From the NCBI GenBank assembly GCA_946811185.2, contig OX328097.1:28481627-28545626 (forward strand): 64,000 nucleotides of DNA. Direction: 5' to 3'. This stretch comes from Hippopus hippopus (Eukaryota; Mollusca; Bivalvia; Cardiida; Cardiidae). Below, piece by piece: positions 55,439 through 64,000 of the stretch (position 1 is the stretch's first letter; the number at the start of each line of letters is the position of its first letter). The position numbers and the translations under genes are program-made. The notes beneath the pieces are model-generated. The model saw only the letters and a program-made list of their open reading frames with translations. It had not been told where the DNA came from and ran no database searches.

Positions 55439-57244
55439 TTTCATACTCTGGCCCAAACAACCTTGAAATACCAATATTTTGGCTGTTTTGCTTTATTGGA
55501 AAGGTCTGTTCCATTAATTCAGCATTTTAAGTGTTAATAAGTAGCTCAACACATGCATGAAAAGACAAACACTTCGTTTTCTTTAAGGCCATTGAAGTAG
55601 GATAGAGTTTGATTTAAGTGAGCTGAATCTATAAAGAATCTGGAAGATATTTTGGTTATGAATGCATAAGTGAAGATAAACTGTCACGAATGTGGGATCA
55701 AGGCAAACCAGAAATCTTATTCATTTATTCAGCGACAGATAATTGTAAGAAATTCATCCCCTTACTGTTTATTTTTTTTTCTTTTCAAGAGCAAATAATT
55801 GTTGGACATTCATCCTGAAAGAGTTTATGTTTCACTTTCCAAAGACAGATACTTGTCGCAAACTCTTCCTGTCAGAGTTTGTATTCCTCTCTCCATAGAT
55901 TTTTGGGAAGAGCAAGATTCTCATCAGTATAAATCATGGTTAGACCTATTGTATGTTAAGATACTTTATAATATAAACTAAGCCAGCACTAGCTCAAGAC
56001 AAGGTTAATAGCAGGTTGGCAAGTGTCCACATATAGGGAGCTTTGTTAACTGTCGCCAATGACGGATCAAGGCAAGCTAGAAAAGTTGTCGGTCTATTCA
56101 GGGACAGTGTTCATGTGTAAAGTAAACCTTACACATCTGGCTTTTGTGTCAAAAGGGAAACAATTGAAAGTCAAAGTACAGAACTGGATTTACTATACCC
56201 TTTCAGCACAAAAGGTACTTCAAGAAAATTTTAGTGATAGCACAGATCAAGATCAGGATGCACACAATGTGTGAAACCTACTTCTTTGCAAACTGACACT
56301 GCCTCTTGTCATAACCTAATTTTAGTCAGGAGAATTGTAAATCCCCCCAAAGTACTTACTAAATGAAGAATTTTCCAGCAACAAAACCTTGAATTAACTT
56401 GTATGAAATATGAAATATCTTACCTACAACTGTTCTAACCATGACTCAAAATGTTGGGAATCCACCTACTCCTGAACTTTTTGGATGAAGCCTGGACCCT
56501 ATCTTGACTATGGTAGTTGACATTGGTCCAATTTCTAACAAATTTAAAGTCAATGAACTAAGAAGAATTTTTCTGCATAAAAACCTGTATTTAGCTCACA
56601 TCATGTGTAATATACTAGTTTGAATCTAAACCTTCCAACATGTATTTTACTGGCCAATAGTAATAAGTGAACAAGGCATTTTGTTCTCTCTTGATAGAAA
56701 AAGAAAACATCTGAGGGGATGAATTTCATACTAAATGTTATCTACCCCTGACCAGCTTAACATTTCTGGTCGTAAATGATCCACCAATCAGAACAGTGTA
56801 TCTCCACTTTGGTTCTGAGAATCTAAAATCTTGGTCTGTTCATTCCCCTAAGATCCTACTTAGTATTCAACATGCTCTCTCTTTCTGAATTGAATATCCT
56901 GAAGACTTACAAGTTGAACAAAATCACCCATAGTTCAAGGACAATATTTCTTTCACACTGAAATATGCTGGTTAATAACTGCAAATGGTGATTTAGACCC
57001 TCATGTACCACCAGTTTTAATAAACATATTCTCATTCATAGTTGTCTCTTCACGCAAGTTATGATAGATACAAACTTGATCTTCATTTCTTTAGCAGCAT
57101 ACAATCATGTAAAAGTAATGAAAATTATTCTAATTGGGTTAATGATATAAGCTTTACCACATTACCCATGTGTAATGCCTGCCTAATATAAAAAGGACAA
57201 TTAAAATCGATGAAAAAAGCCACACATACATGTATTATGAGTTT
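55439..57244. other. No recognisable gene
   Basis: AT-rich DNA. Fragments related to hairpin family B occur near 56236 (AGATCAAGATCAGGATGCAC). No exon, RNA gene or complete mobile element is supported. Confidence 0.4.
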
Positions 57245-57830
57245 AAGACTTTTTTACCAGAATGCCTCACAAAATATCAGACACTGTACATCAACAATAA
57301 AACTGCACAAACACTGCAGTCTGATCTTGATCTAAACTCTCTGCCACATGATAATTAAGTTGTACTTGGCTCTCTAAACGGTAACAGTCAGCGGTATTTA
57401 GCAGAGATACAGATAGGGGTTGGGAATACTTTATTCTAAACTTACCAGTCCCTGCTTTCTCACAGTAGCTGTGTTGGCCCTGATTTGTCCTGGTGAAGAT
57501 TGGCAGGTATATCATAAACCAGTGTGTTTCACTCAAAACATGGGTTTGCATTCTCATACATCTGATGTTACCCAGGTTATCCCAGTTTAGAAGCCTGATT
57601 GTGTGTCATGACCACAGACTATCCATGTTAAGCCCCAGCCTGGGATGGAGAACCTTCGGTTTGCTGCCAGTGATGTGCTGAAGATTGCTAGTAGGATCCT
57701 GGTTTACCACGTTTGTGCAACAGTGCCATGCCAATGCCATGCTGCCATTAACAGGTTGGTTACCAAAACAAAATATGTCACTAGAGGATTAGATTGAGTG
57801 CTGGATCACCACGGTTTATAAAGGTTTTGG
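57245..57830 (-). repeat. Inverted copy of the 50.77-51.35 kb repeat
   Basis: The reverse complement carries GACTGGTAAGTTTAGAATAA, GTTTAGAGAGCCAAGTACAA and GAGTTTAGATCAAGATCAGA in the same order as the plus-strand copy. It continues outward to sequence like TCCAGCACTAAATTGATT (about 57790-57815). Confidence 0.7.
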
Positions 57831-58444
57831 CCCCAATAGATTGCAAATTCAAGGCTGCTTTCACCAGAATACCTCACAAAATATCAGTGTACAACCATAG
57901 GCCTCTGAAACTCCTTTGGTCTATCAAGGGATAACAAAATTTTCATTATCGGACACTGTTAATATAAATAGCACATTGGTGATTCCCTCTGTATCGTATA
58001 TAGTAAGACAAGGTGTGCAATGAAATTGAAGAAAATTTACCCCTGTCCCCTTTCAGAGATAATATTTAAAGGAAAACTGATAAATGAACTTAGTTACCGT
58101 TGCAGATGGGTTCATTAATGATTTTTCTTCTGTACCATGACCTTCGAAAGTTCCAAACGGCTCTTGCAATCAAGCAATAGCCCTCATCTCAAAAAAATTA
58201 AAAAGCTCCACATTTTCTGGATCGCCATGCGCTGACGTCACATGAATTTTAACCCTGCAGCGAATAAGAATTACATTTTTTTTTCAAACATTGATTGAAA
58301 ATTTTTTTGTTGGTGTATTGATGAAATTATTAAATTAACATATCGTCTGATATAATTTATCTTTTCATCTGATATTTTCACTATGGACCAATATCTCTTT
58401 AACTACAGCACAAAATGTTACCACAAGCCACAGACAATAGTTAT

Positions 58445-58472
58445 TATGCCCCCCTTCAACGAAGTGGGGGCA
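58445..58472. repeat. Hairpin at the start of the 158-bp array
   Basis: ATGCCCCC and GGGGGCAT are inverted around CTTC/GAAG-type inner bases. It marks the left border of the tandem array and may be part of the same mobile unit. Confidence 0.65.
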
Positions 58473-58479
58473 TATTGCT

Positions 58480-59935
58480 TTGCTAATGTTGGTCGGTCCG
58501 TCAAAGGTCCGTCAGTTGGTAGACCTTACCTTGTCCGGATGATAACTAGACACAGAATTCACCTAGGTTCATCAAATTTGGTACAGACATGCATCTTGGA
58601 GTGTAGATGATCCCTATTGATTTTGAGGTCAATCGGTCAAAGGTCAAGGTCACAGTGACCGTCAACATGTTGATATATATACCAAACCTTGTCCGGATGA
58701 TAACTAGACACATAATTGACCTAGGTTCGTAAAATTTGGCACAGACATGCGTCTTGGAGTGTAAATGATCCCTATTGATTTTGAGGTCAATCGGTCAAAG
58801 GTCAAGGTCACAGTGACCCTCAACATGTTGATATATAGACCAAACCTTGTCTGGATGATAACTAGACACAGAATAGATCTAGGTTTGTCAAATTTGACAC
58901 AGACATGCGTCTTGGAGTGTAGATGATCCCTATTGATTTTGAGGTCAATCGGTCAAAGGTCAAGGTCACAGTGACGTCAACATGTTGATATATAGACAAA
59001 ACCTTGTCCGGATGATAACTAGACACAGAATTGACCTAGGTTCGTCAAATTTGGCACAGACATGCATCTTGGAGTGTAGATGATCCCTATTGATTTTGAG
59101 GTCAATCGGTCAAAGGTCAAGGTCACAGTGACCCTCAACATGTTGATATATAGACAAAACCTTGTCTGGATGATAACTAGACACAGAATTGACCTATGTT
59201 TGTCGAATTTGGCACAGACATGCATCTTGGAGTATAATTGATCCCTATTGATTTTGAGGTCAAAGGTCAAGGTCACAGTGACCCTCAACATGTTGATATA
59301 TAGACCAAACCTTGTCTGGATGATAACTAGACACAGAATAAATCTAGGTTCGTCAAATTTGGCACAGACATGCGTCTTGGAGTGTAGATGATCCCTATTG
59401 ATTTTGAGGTCAATCGGTCAAAGGTCAAGGTCACAGTGACTGTCAACATGTTGATATATATACCAAACCTTGTCCGGATGATACTTAGACACAGAATTGA
59501 CCTAGGTTCATCAAATTTGGCACAGACATGCATTTTGGAGTGTAGATGATCCTTATCAATTTTGAGATTAATTCATCAAAGGTCAAGGTCACAGTGGCCT
59601 TCAACTTAATGATATATAGACCAAACCTTGTCCAGATGATAACTAGACACAGAATTGACATAGGTTCTTCAAATTCTGTACAGATATTCATCTTGGAGTG
59701 TAAATGATCCCTATTGATTTTGAGATTATTCCATCAAAGGTCAAGGTCACAGTGGCCTTCAACTTAATGATATATAGACCAAACCTTGTCCAGATGATAA
59801 CTACACACAGAATTGACCTAGGTCATTCAAATTCTGTACAGATATTGATCTTGGAGTGTAAATGATCCCTATCGATTTTAAGGTTAATCCGTGAAAGGTC
59901 AAGGTCACAGTGACCACCAGATGATTCAGGGCCCA
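58480..59935 (+). repeat. 9-copy tandem array, 158-bp unit
   Basis: The anchor GGTCAAGGTCACAGTG recurs nine times at spacings of 158, 158, 157, 150, 158, 157, 159 and 158 bases. Each unit also has CCTTGTCCGGATGATAACTA, AATTTGGCACAGACATGC and GATCCCTATTGATTTTGAGG. The unit contains GGTCACAGTGACC exactly in five copies and with one change in four. Size and context resemble the bivalve BIV160 / pearl-type repeats (from general knowledge). Minus-strand open frames of 68-90 codons here are by-products of the period. Confidence 0.93.
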
Positions 59936-60349
59936 CGCTGCCGTTCGCCACTTGAGCCATTTGCTCAAAAAAAATTAAAGTGTCTCAAAAATCATCATAT
60001 GTGGCTCAACTTGTGGCTCCAACATTTTATTCGCGTATTATCGGGGACGTAGTAAGCATAGAAGTCAACTGGGAAAAAGCAGAAGTCGAACGAGCGTGCC
60101 GAAAAGAAAATCGATAACCCAGTCTGTGTATCGGCGACTGTTTACAATGTTGTATGTATACACACGGCGGTGTGTATAATTATGCGAACTGTTGACAAAT
60201 TATCACGTTTAACAATTGAAGTGGGCTATAAATCAAAAAGATGACATCGATATTTCCCAATCAATTCTTTTGATATCAGTTTATGAACTGTGCCACTTCC
60301 TGTATCAATGTGGCAGTAGCGGGACATGACTGTTTTACAAACAGACATC
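59936..60349. other. No recognisable gene
   Basis: No supported feature. The sequence is somewhat more GC-rich (CGCGTATTATCGGGGACG near 60032). Confidence 0.4.
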
Positions 60350-60430
60350 TTGTTAGTTTTTATTTCATGGAATGCCATGTCATGAAAAAAGGGGGCTAAA
60401 TGTATAATTTCATTATGGACCAATAACAGT
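60350..60430 (+). repeat. Short repeat split from its neighbours by the Tc1 insertion
   Basis: ATTTCATGGAATGCCATGTC and GGGGGCTAAATGTATAATTT match three similar units at 62290-62480 (ATGAAATGCCGTGTTATGG). The Tc1-like element lies between them, so the array predates it. Confidence 0.65.
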
Positions 60431-60549
60431 CTGTTTGTCCATCCCTCCTGCCCAGAGTGATATCTTCTAAAGTCCTTGGCGAAAATTGATGAAACTTCAT
60501 GCTTGTCTTCCATTGGATAGTCCATTGAAACAATTTTTTTCTATATATA

Positions 60550-62275
60550 CTGAACCAAAAAAGAAACTTCCCCTGTGTTTAAGTGCAAATGCAGTGTTAT
60601 TTAAAAAAATCAAAATGTCAGATGACCTACATATATTCGGGCGAACGATTATGTGTCCGATAAAACAAATTTTAACTCGATTGAAAGCATTTTGCAGAAG
60701 AAACCCGCTGAAAGCGATTTTCACATGCATGCACGGACCAGTATAATTCGTGTATATTTTTTTAAACCTTTCAGTCTAATTTTATAGACTTTCATGTCAG
60801 TAAGAAAAAGACGTTGAAAAAAATTAAATTCTTTTTAGTATTCTTTATTTTTGATATGCCTAGAATTCCGCAATTTACGCGAACGTGCCATTGGCATGCT
60901 TAATGCTGGTATGACGATGAATGCTGTTGCTATGAATATTGGATGTTCTACTTCTGCTATTCGACACCTTAGGCAACGTTTTCAAGCAACAGGGCGTACG
61001 GAAGATCGACCACGCAGTGGACGTTCTCGCATCACGACGCACGGCCAAGACCGCTATATTCGGAACACCCACCTGCGCGAACGTGCCATTGGCATGCTTA
61101 ATGCTGGTATGAAGATGAATGCTGTTGCTATGAATATTGGATGTTCTACTTGTGCTATTCGACACCTTAGGCAACATTTTCAAGCAACAGGGCATACGGA
61201 AGATCGACCACGCAGTGGACGTTCTCGCATCACGACGCACGGCCAAGACCGCTATATTCGGAACACCCACCTGCGCAATCGCTTCCAAACTGCCACAGCC
61301 ACTGCTGCTAACACCCCTGGTACACATAACAACCGTATATCTGCCCAAACTGTGCGCAATCGCTTGCGCGAGGGTGGGCTACGTGCACGTCGTCCATACG
61401 TTGGTTGTGTTCTGACGCGACGTCACCGCGTAAATCATGTTAATTGGGCACGTACACACCAACGCTGGCTTAGACAACAATGGAATAGCGTTCTTTTCTC
61501 TGACGAGTCGAGGTTTTCCATTCATCGAGGTGATGGCAGGGTTCGAGTATACCGTAGGAGAAATGAACGTTATGCCAACTGTTGCGTGCTTGAACGAGAT
61601 CGTTTTGGGGGTGGGGATTCTGTCTTGGTCTGGGCGGGCATTGCACATGGCTTTCGCACTAATCTCGTCGTTATCAAAGGGAATTTGAATGCCCAACGCT
61701 ACCGAGATGAAATTCTTGCAAGGCACGTTATCCCACTGTTTCAAAATAATGCCAATATCACTCTTTTTCAGCATGATAATGCCACAAGCCATACAGCTAG
61801 GGACAATGTGAATTTCCTCAGGGCGAATAACATTGCATTTATTAATGACTGGCCTGCCAAAAGGCCTGATCTGAACACCAATGAACACCTTTGGGATAAT
61901 TTGGACCAGCGTGTTAGACGTCGCCCTATTCCACCGTCAAACGTCATTCAGCTAAGACAAGCCTTAATTCAGGAATGGAACAACATTCCACAAGCCGAAA
62001 TCAATACACTTATCCGTTCTATGCGCCAACGATGCCAGGCAGTCCTTCATGCTGAAGGTGGTCATACCCGGTATTAATTTGTGATTTTGGTGAGCGACCC
62101 CTTCCGCATTTTAACTACCATTTCACTACTTTTGGATAAACCCTCAGCAATAATTTTTTTCACACAAAGTTGCAATAAAATACTCTTTCAATGCATATAA
62201 ATCTAGTTTAATCCTGATTTTCATATTTGTGTATATCTGCACTTAAACACAGGGGAAGTTTCTTTTTTGGTTCAG
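60550..62275 (+). mobile_element. Tc1-like transposon, perfect 38-bp TIRs
   Basis: The element is 1726 bp. It starts CTGAACCAAAAAAGAAACTT; the right end (62238-62275) is an exact inverse over 38 bases. TA flanks both ends (60548-60549 and 62276-62277). Perfect TIRs suggest recent movement, possibly driven in trans. It carries one transposase frame with an internal duplication. Confidence 0.95.
60851..62077 (+). CDS. Tc1-like transposase with duplicated N-terminal HTH
   Basis: The frame spans 408 codons (numbered from 60851). Residues about 10-75 and 76-141 are a 66-residue tandem duplication (period 198 bases, 60879 and 61077). It covers the first helix-turn-helix (GCSTSAIRHLRQRFQATG) and the GRSR linker. 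The second HTH follows (NNRISAQTVRNRLREGGLRA). Catalytic residues are D218 (FSDESRF), D309 (FQHDNAT) and E345 (NTNEHLW), with 35 residues between the last two, so DD35E and not the usual DD34E. No ATG opens this frame before about 60896. ATG CCT AGA at 60856, the expected start type for the family, lies in another frame, so a small indel near 60872-60878 has probably broken the start. It is expected to cut and paste at TA sites if translated. Confidence 0.9.
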   Translation: MICLEFRNLRERAIGMLNAGMTMNAVAMNIGCSTSAIRHLRQRFQATGRTEDRPRSGRSRITTHGQDRYIRNTHLRERAIGMLNAGMKMNAVAMNIGCSTCAIRHLRQHFQATGHTEDRPRSGRSRITTHGQDRYIRNTHLRNRFQTATATAANTPGTHNNRISAQTVRNRLREGGLRARRPYVGCVLTRRHRVNHVNWARTHQRWLRQQWNSVLFSDESRFSIHRGDGRVRVYRRRNERYANCCVLERDRFGGGDSVLVWAGIAHGFRTNLVVIKGNLNAQRYRDEILARHVIPLFQNNANITLFQHDNATSHTARDNVNFLRANNIAFINDWPAKRPDLNTNEHLWDNLDQRVRRRPIPPSNVIQLRQALIQEWNNIPQAEINTLIRSMRQRCQAVLHAEGGHTRY

Positions 62276-62289
62276 TATATATATATATA

Positions 62290-62480
62290 TAATGACGTGT
62301 CATGGAAAAAGGGAGCTTGATGTATATTTTCATTATTTAGTTTCATTTAATGAAATGCCGTGTTATGGAAAAAGGGGACTTAATGTATAATCTCATTATG
62401 GACCTGTTATATCTTTTTTATTTAATGAAATGCTGTGCCATGGAAAAAGGGGGCTTTATGTATAATTTCATGATGGATCA
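62290..62480 (+). repeat. Three short tandem units
   Basis: Units of about 75-100 bases share CATGGAAAAAGGGGGCTT and ATGTATAATTTCAT. They are the same repeat as 60350-60430. Confidence 0.7.
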
Positions 62481-62499
62481 AGTCAATACAGCTCTAAGT

Positions 62500-63590
62500 T
62501 ATGGTCCAAACCCTGAGACTCAAAAATGAACAAAGGGACATAACTCCAAAATCATGGTACTGCACTTCACCTGAATAAAATCTGCCTAACTCTGAGGTCT
62601 CAAATTGATACCTTTTATAATTTCAGAGTTATGGTCGGTACAAAATTTAACTATGAAAATTACGAAGGGGAAATAACTCCTCAATTACGGCACTGAAAGT
62701 AATGCATCTTGTACACAGCACATCTCCTTAATGTCATCTATCAACCTGCGAAGTTTCATGTTTATATCTCATGTTTTTTCAAGTTATACTCTGGACAAAA
62801 TTAAAGTAAGAGATAACAAAAAAGCAACAACTCCTTAAATATGGAACCAAGAGTTATGGTTCTTGTGCACTGCATTTCTCCTTGATGAGATCTATCCACC
62901 CATGTAGTATTATGTTTACACCTCGTATAGTTTCCGAGTTATGCTCAAAATTAAATTTAAGTAAGAAAAATATCAAAGTGCCGTAACTCCTAAATTATGG
63001 CACTGGAAGTTATGTTCTTGTACACTGCACTTCTCCTCAATGTCATCTATCAACCTGTGAGATTTCATGTTTATATCTCTTGTTGTTTTCAAGTTATGCT
63101 CTGGAAAAAAATTTAAATAAGAAAAAATAACATAGGGCAATACCTCCTAAATTATGCAATCAAGAGGAAAGGTTCTTGTGCATTGCACTTCTCTTTGATG
63201 AGATCTATCCACCTGTGAAGTATCATGTTTACACCTCCAATAGTTTTTGAGATATGCTCCAGACATAATTTAAGTATGAAAAATAACAAAGGGTAATAAC
63301 TCCTAAATTATGGCACTGGAAGTTATGGTTCTTGTACATTGCACTTCTCCTGAATGTCATCTATCAACCTGTGAAGTTTCACGTTTATATCATGTAATTT
63401 TCAAGCTATGCTCTGGACAAAATTAAAGTAAGAGAAAACAAAAAGGCAATAACTCCTTTACTATGCAACCAAGAGTTATTGTTCTTGTGCACTGCACTTC
63501 TCCTTGATGAGATCTATCCACCAGTGAAGTATCATGTTTACACCTCGTATAGTTTTTGAGTTATGCTCTAGACAAGAATGTTGGACAGAA
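62500..63590. repeat. Alternating two-monomer satellite array
   Basis: Type A (AATGTCATCTATCAACCTG) occurs near 62740, 63040 and 63355; type B (GATGAGATCTATCCACC) near 62884, 63197 and 63505. They alternate about every 155 bases, giving a higher-order unit of about 313 bases. Shared sequence includes AACTCCTAAATTATGG and TTCTTGTGCACTGCACTTCT. Confidence 0.85.
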
Positions 63591-63690
63591 GGACGGATAG
63601 ATGGAATGAAGAAAGGATGGAGGGACAGAAGGAAGGAAGGACGGACGGCTACTATTACCATATCCCCTGCTGCCTTTTCGACAGGGGATA
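63580..63690. repeat. GGAY-rich tract and terminal hairpin
   Basis: GGACAGAAGGACGGATAGAT-type purine-rich sequence (63590-63650) is followed by a hairpin with arms TATCCCCTG (63661-63669) and CAGGGGATA (63682-63690). Together they mark the right border of the preceding array. Confidence 0.7.
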
Positions 63691-63738
63691 AAAGTTTTAA
63701 TCCTTAGGCTGCTCAGCATGACTCATTGACCTATTGCA

Positions 63739-63797
63739 GACAGTGTAGATCAAGATCAGTCTGCACTTGCAGTCTGATCTTCGATCCACACTGTCCA
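63739..63797. repeat. Hairpin repeat family B copy
   Basis: GACAGTGTAGATCAAGATCA on the left pairs with CTTCGATCCACACTGTCC on the right around TGCACTTGCA. It is the same family as 16327 and 55373. Confidence 0.8.
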
Positions 63798-64000
63798 ATC
63801 AGCCAAATTTTCCCTATAAAATTAACCTTTTAATTCGCAAAATTTTGGTTTTTACTATGGTTCTACCATTTTTATCCTTAAGTGCTGCCTATACATTTGG
63901 TTGTTTTTTTTTCAGAGTCGGCTTATTGGTGCTGTTTAAAGTTGACAAATCTTAATTGTACTGCCAACATAAATTTTCATTATCAGCTTCTCACTCAAAT

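Noticed and set aside
59019..59691. Minus-strand open frames of 68-90 codons with repeated peptides
   Set aside because: They arise because the repeat period is close to a multiple of three in places; the peptides simply repeat the array.
58480..59935. CRISPR-like regular repeat
   Set aside because: The whole 158-bp unit repeats with no unique spacers, in animal DNA; it is a satellite-type array.
60851..60853. TTG as a start codon for the Tc1-like transposase
   Set aside because: Animal genes rarely start at TTG; the family-type ATG at 60856 lies in another frame, so a broken start is the simpler reading.
61379..61888. 169-codon minus-strand open frame
   Set aside because: It is the antisense shadow of the transposase catalytic domain.

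Overview
This window is animal nuclear DNA, most likely from a bivalve mollusc. The evidence is AT-rich sequence with GT-AG introns, one intron-rich receptor gene, tRNA-derived SINEs with CAAT-type tails, palindromic MITEs and tandem arrays of about 158 bp like those known from bivalves. The species assignment is an inference. There are no operons, CRISPR arrays or prokaryotic signals.

Layout. (1) 2.9-13.3 kb, plus strand: the 3' part of an adhesion-class (family B2) G-protein-coupled receptor gene. Fifteen exons with matching phases were reconstructed by hand: C-terminal GAIN domain, GPS cleavage motif, seven membrane helices and a cytoplasmic tail ending in a possible PDZ ligand. The exons for the start and outer ectodomain were not found. 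(2) 13.7-17.4 kb: SINEs and copies of a palindromic MITE. (3) 17.49-29.35 kb: an apparent 11.9-kb foldback or Mutator-like mobile element with an exact 11-bp target duplication, inverted termini and arms of degenerate tandem repeats. It is packed with nested insertions: a non-LTR fragment carrying a SINE, a complete pogo-like DNA transposon with its own TIRs, a decayed minus-strand reverse transcriptase, and a SINE whose empty site survives in the opposite arm. (4) 30.95-35.62 kb: a Ty3/gypsy LTR retrotransposon with two 142-bp LTRs that read as identical, a CATAT target duplication, a tRNA-Ser-type primer site and one open 1414-codon Gag-Pol frame. (5) 35.6-58.4 kb: no recognisable genes. It holds MITEs, SINEs, a SINE-like insertion with an exact target duplication, satellite-like arrays and A-rich repeats. 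(6) 58.45-59.94 kb: a 9-copy, 158-bp tandem array whose unit carries a nuclear-receptor-type palindrome. (7) 60.55-62.28 kb: a Tc1-like element with perfect 38-bp TIRs and a transposase whose N-terminal DNA-binding region is duplicated. (8) 62.5-63.6 kb: an array of two alternating monomer types.

The only host gene seen is the receptor. The most unusual system is inside the foldback element: a pogo-type transposase frame that continues into an OTU-type cysteine protease domain and a C-terminal PHD finger. It is bounded by 24-bp TIRs and by clusters of a 15-bp GGGGCTAGTTCGGCC-like motif at both ends. This copy has a frame break between the first and second catalytic aspartates, so it is probably not autonomous.
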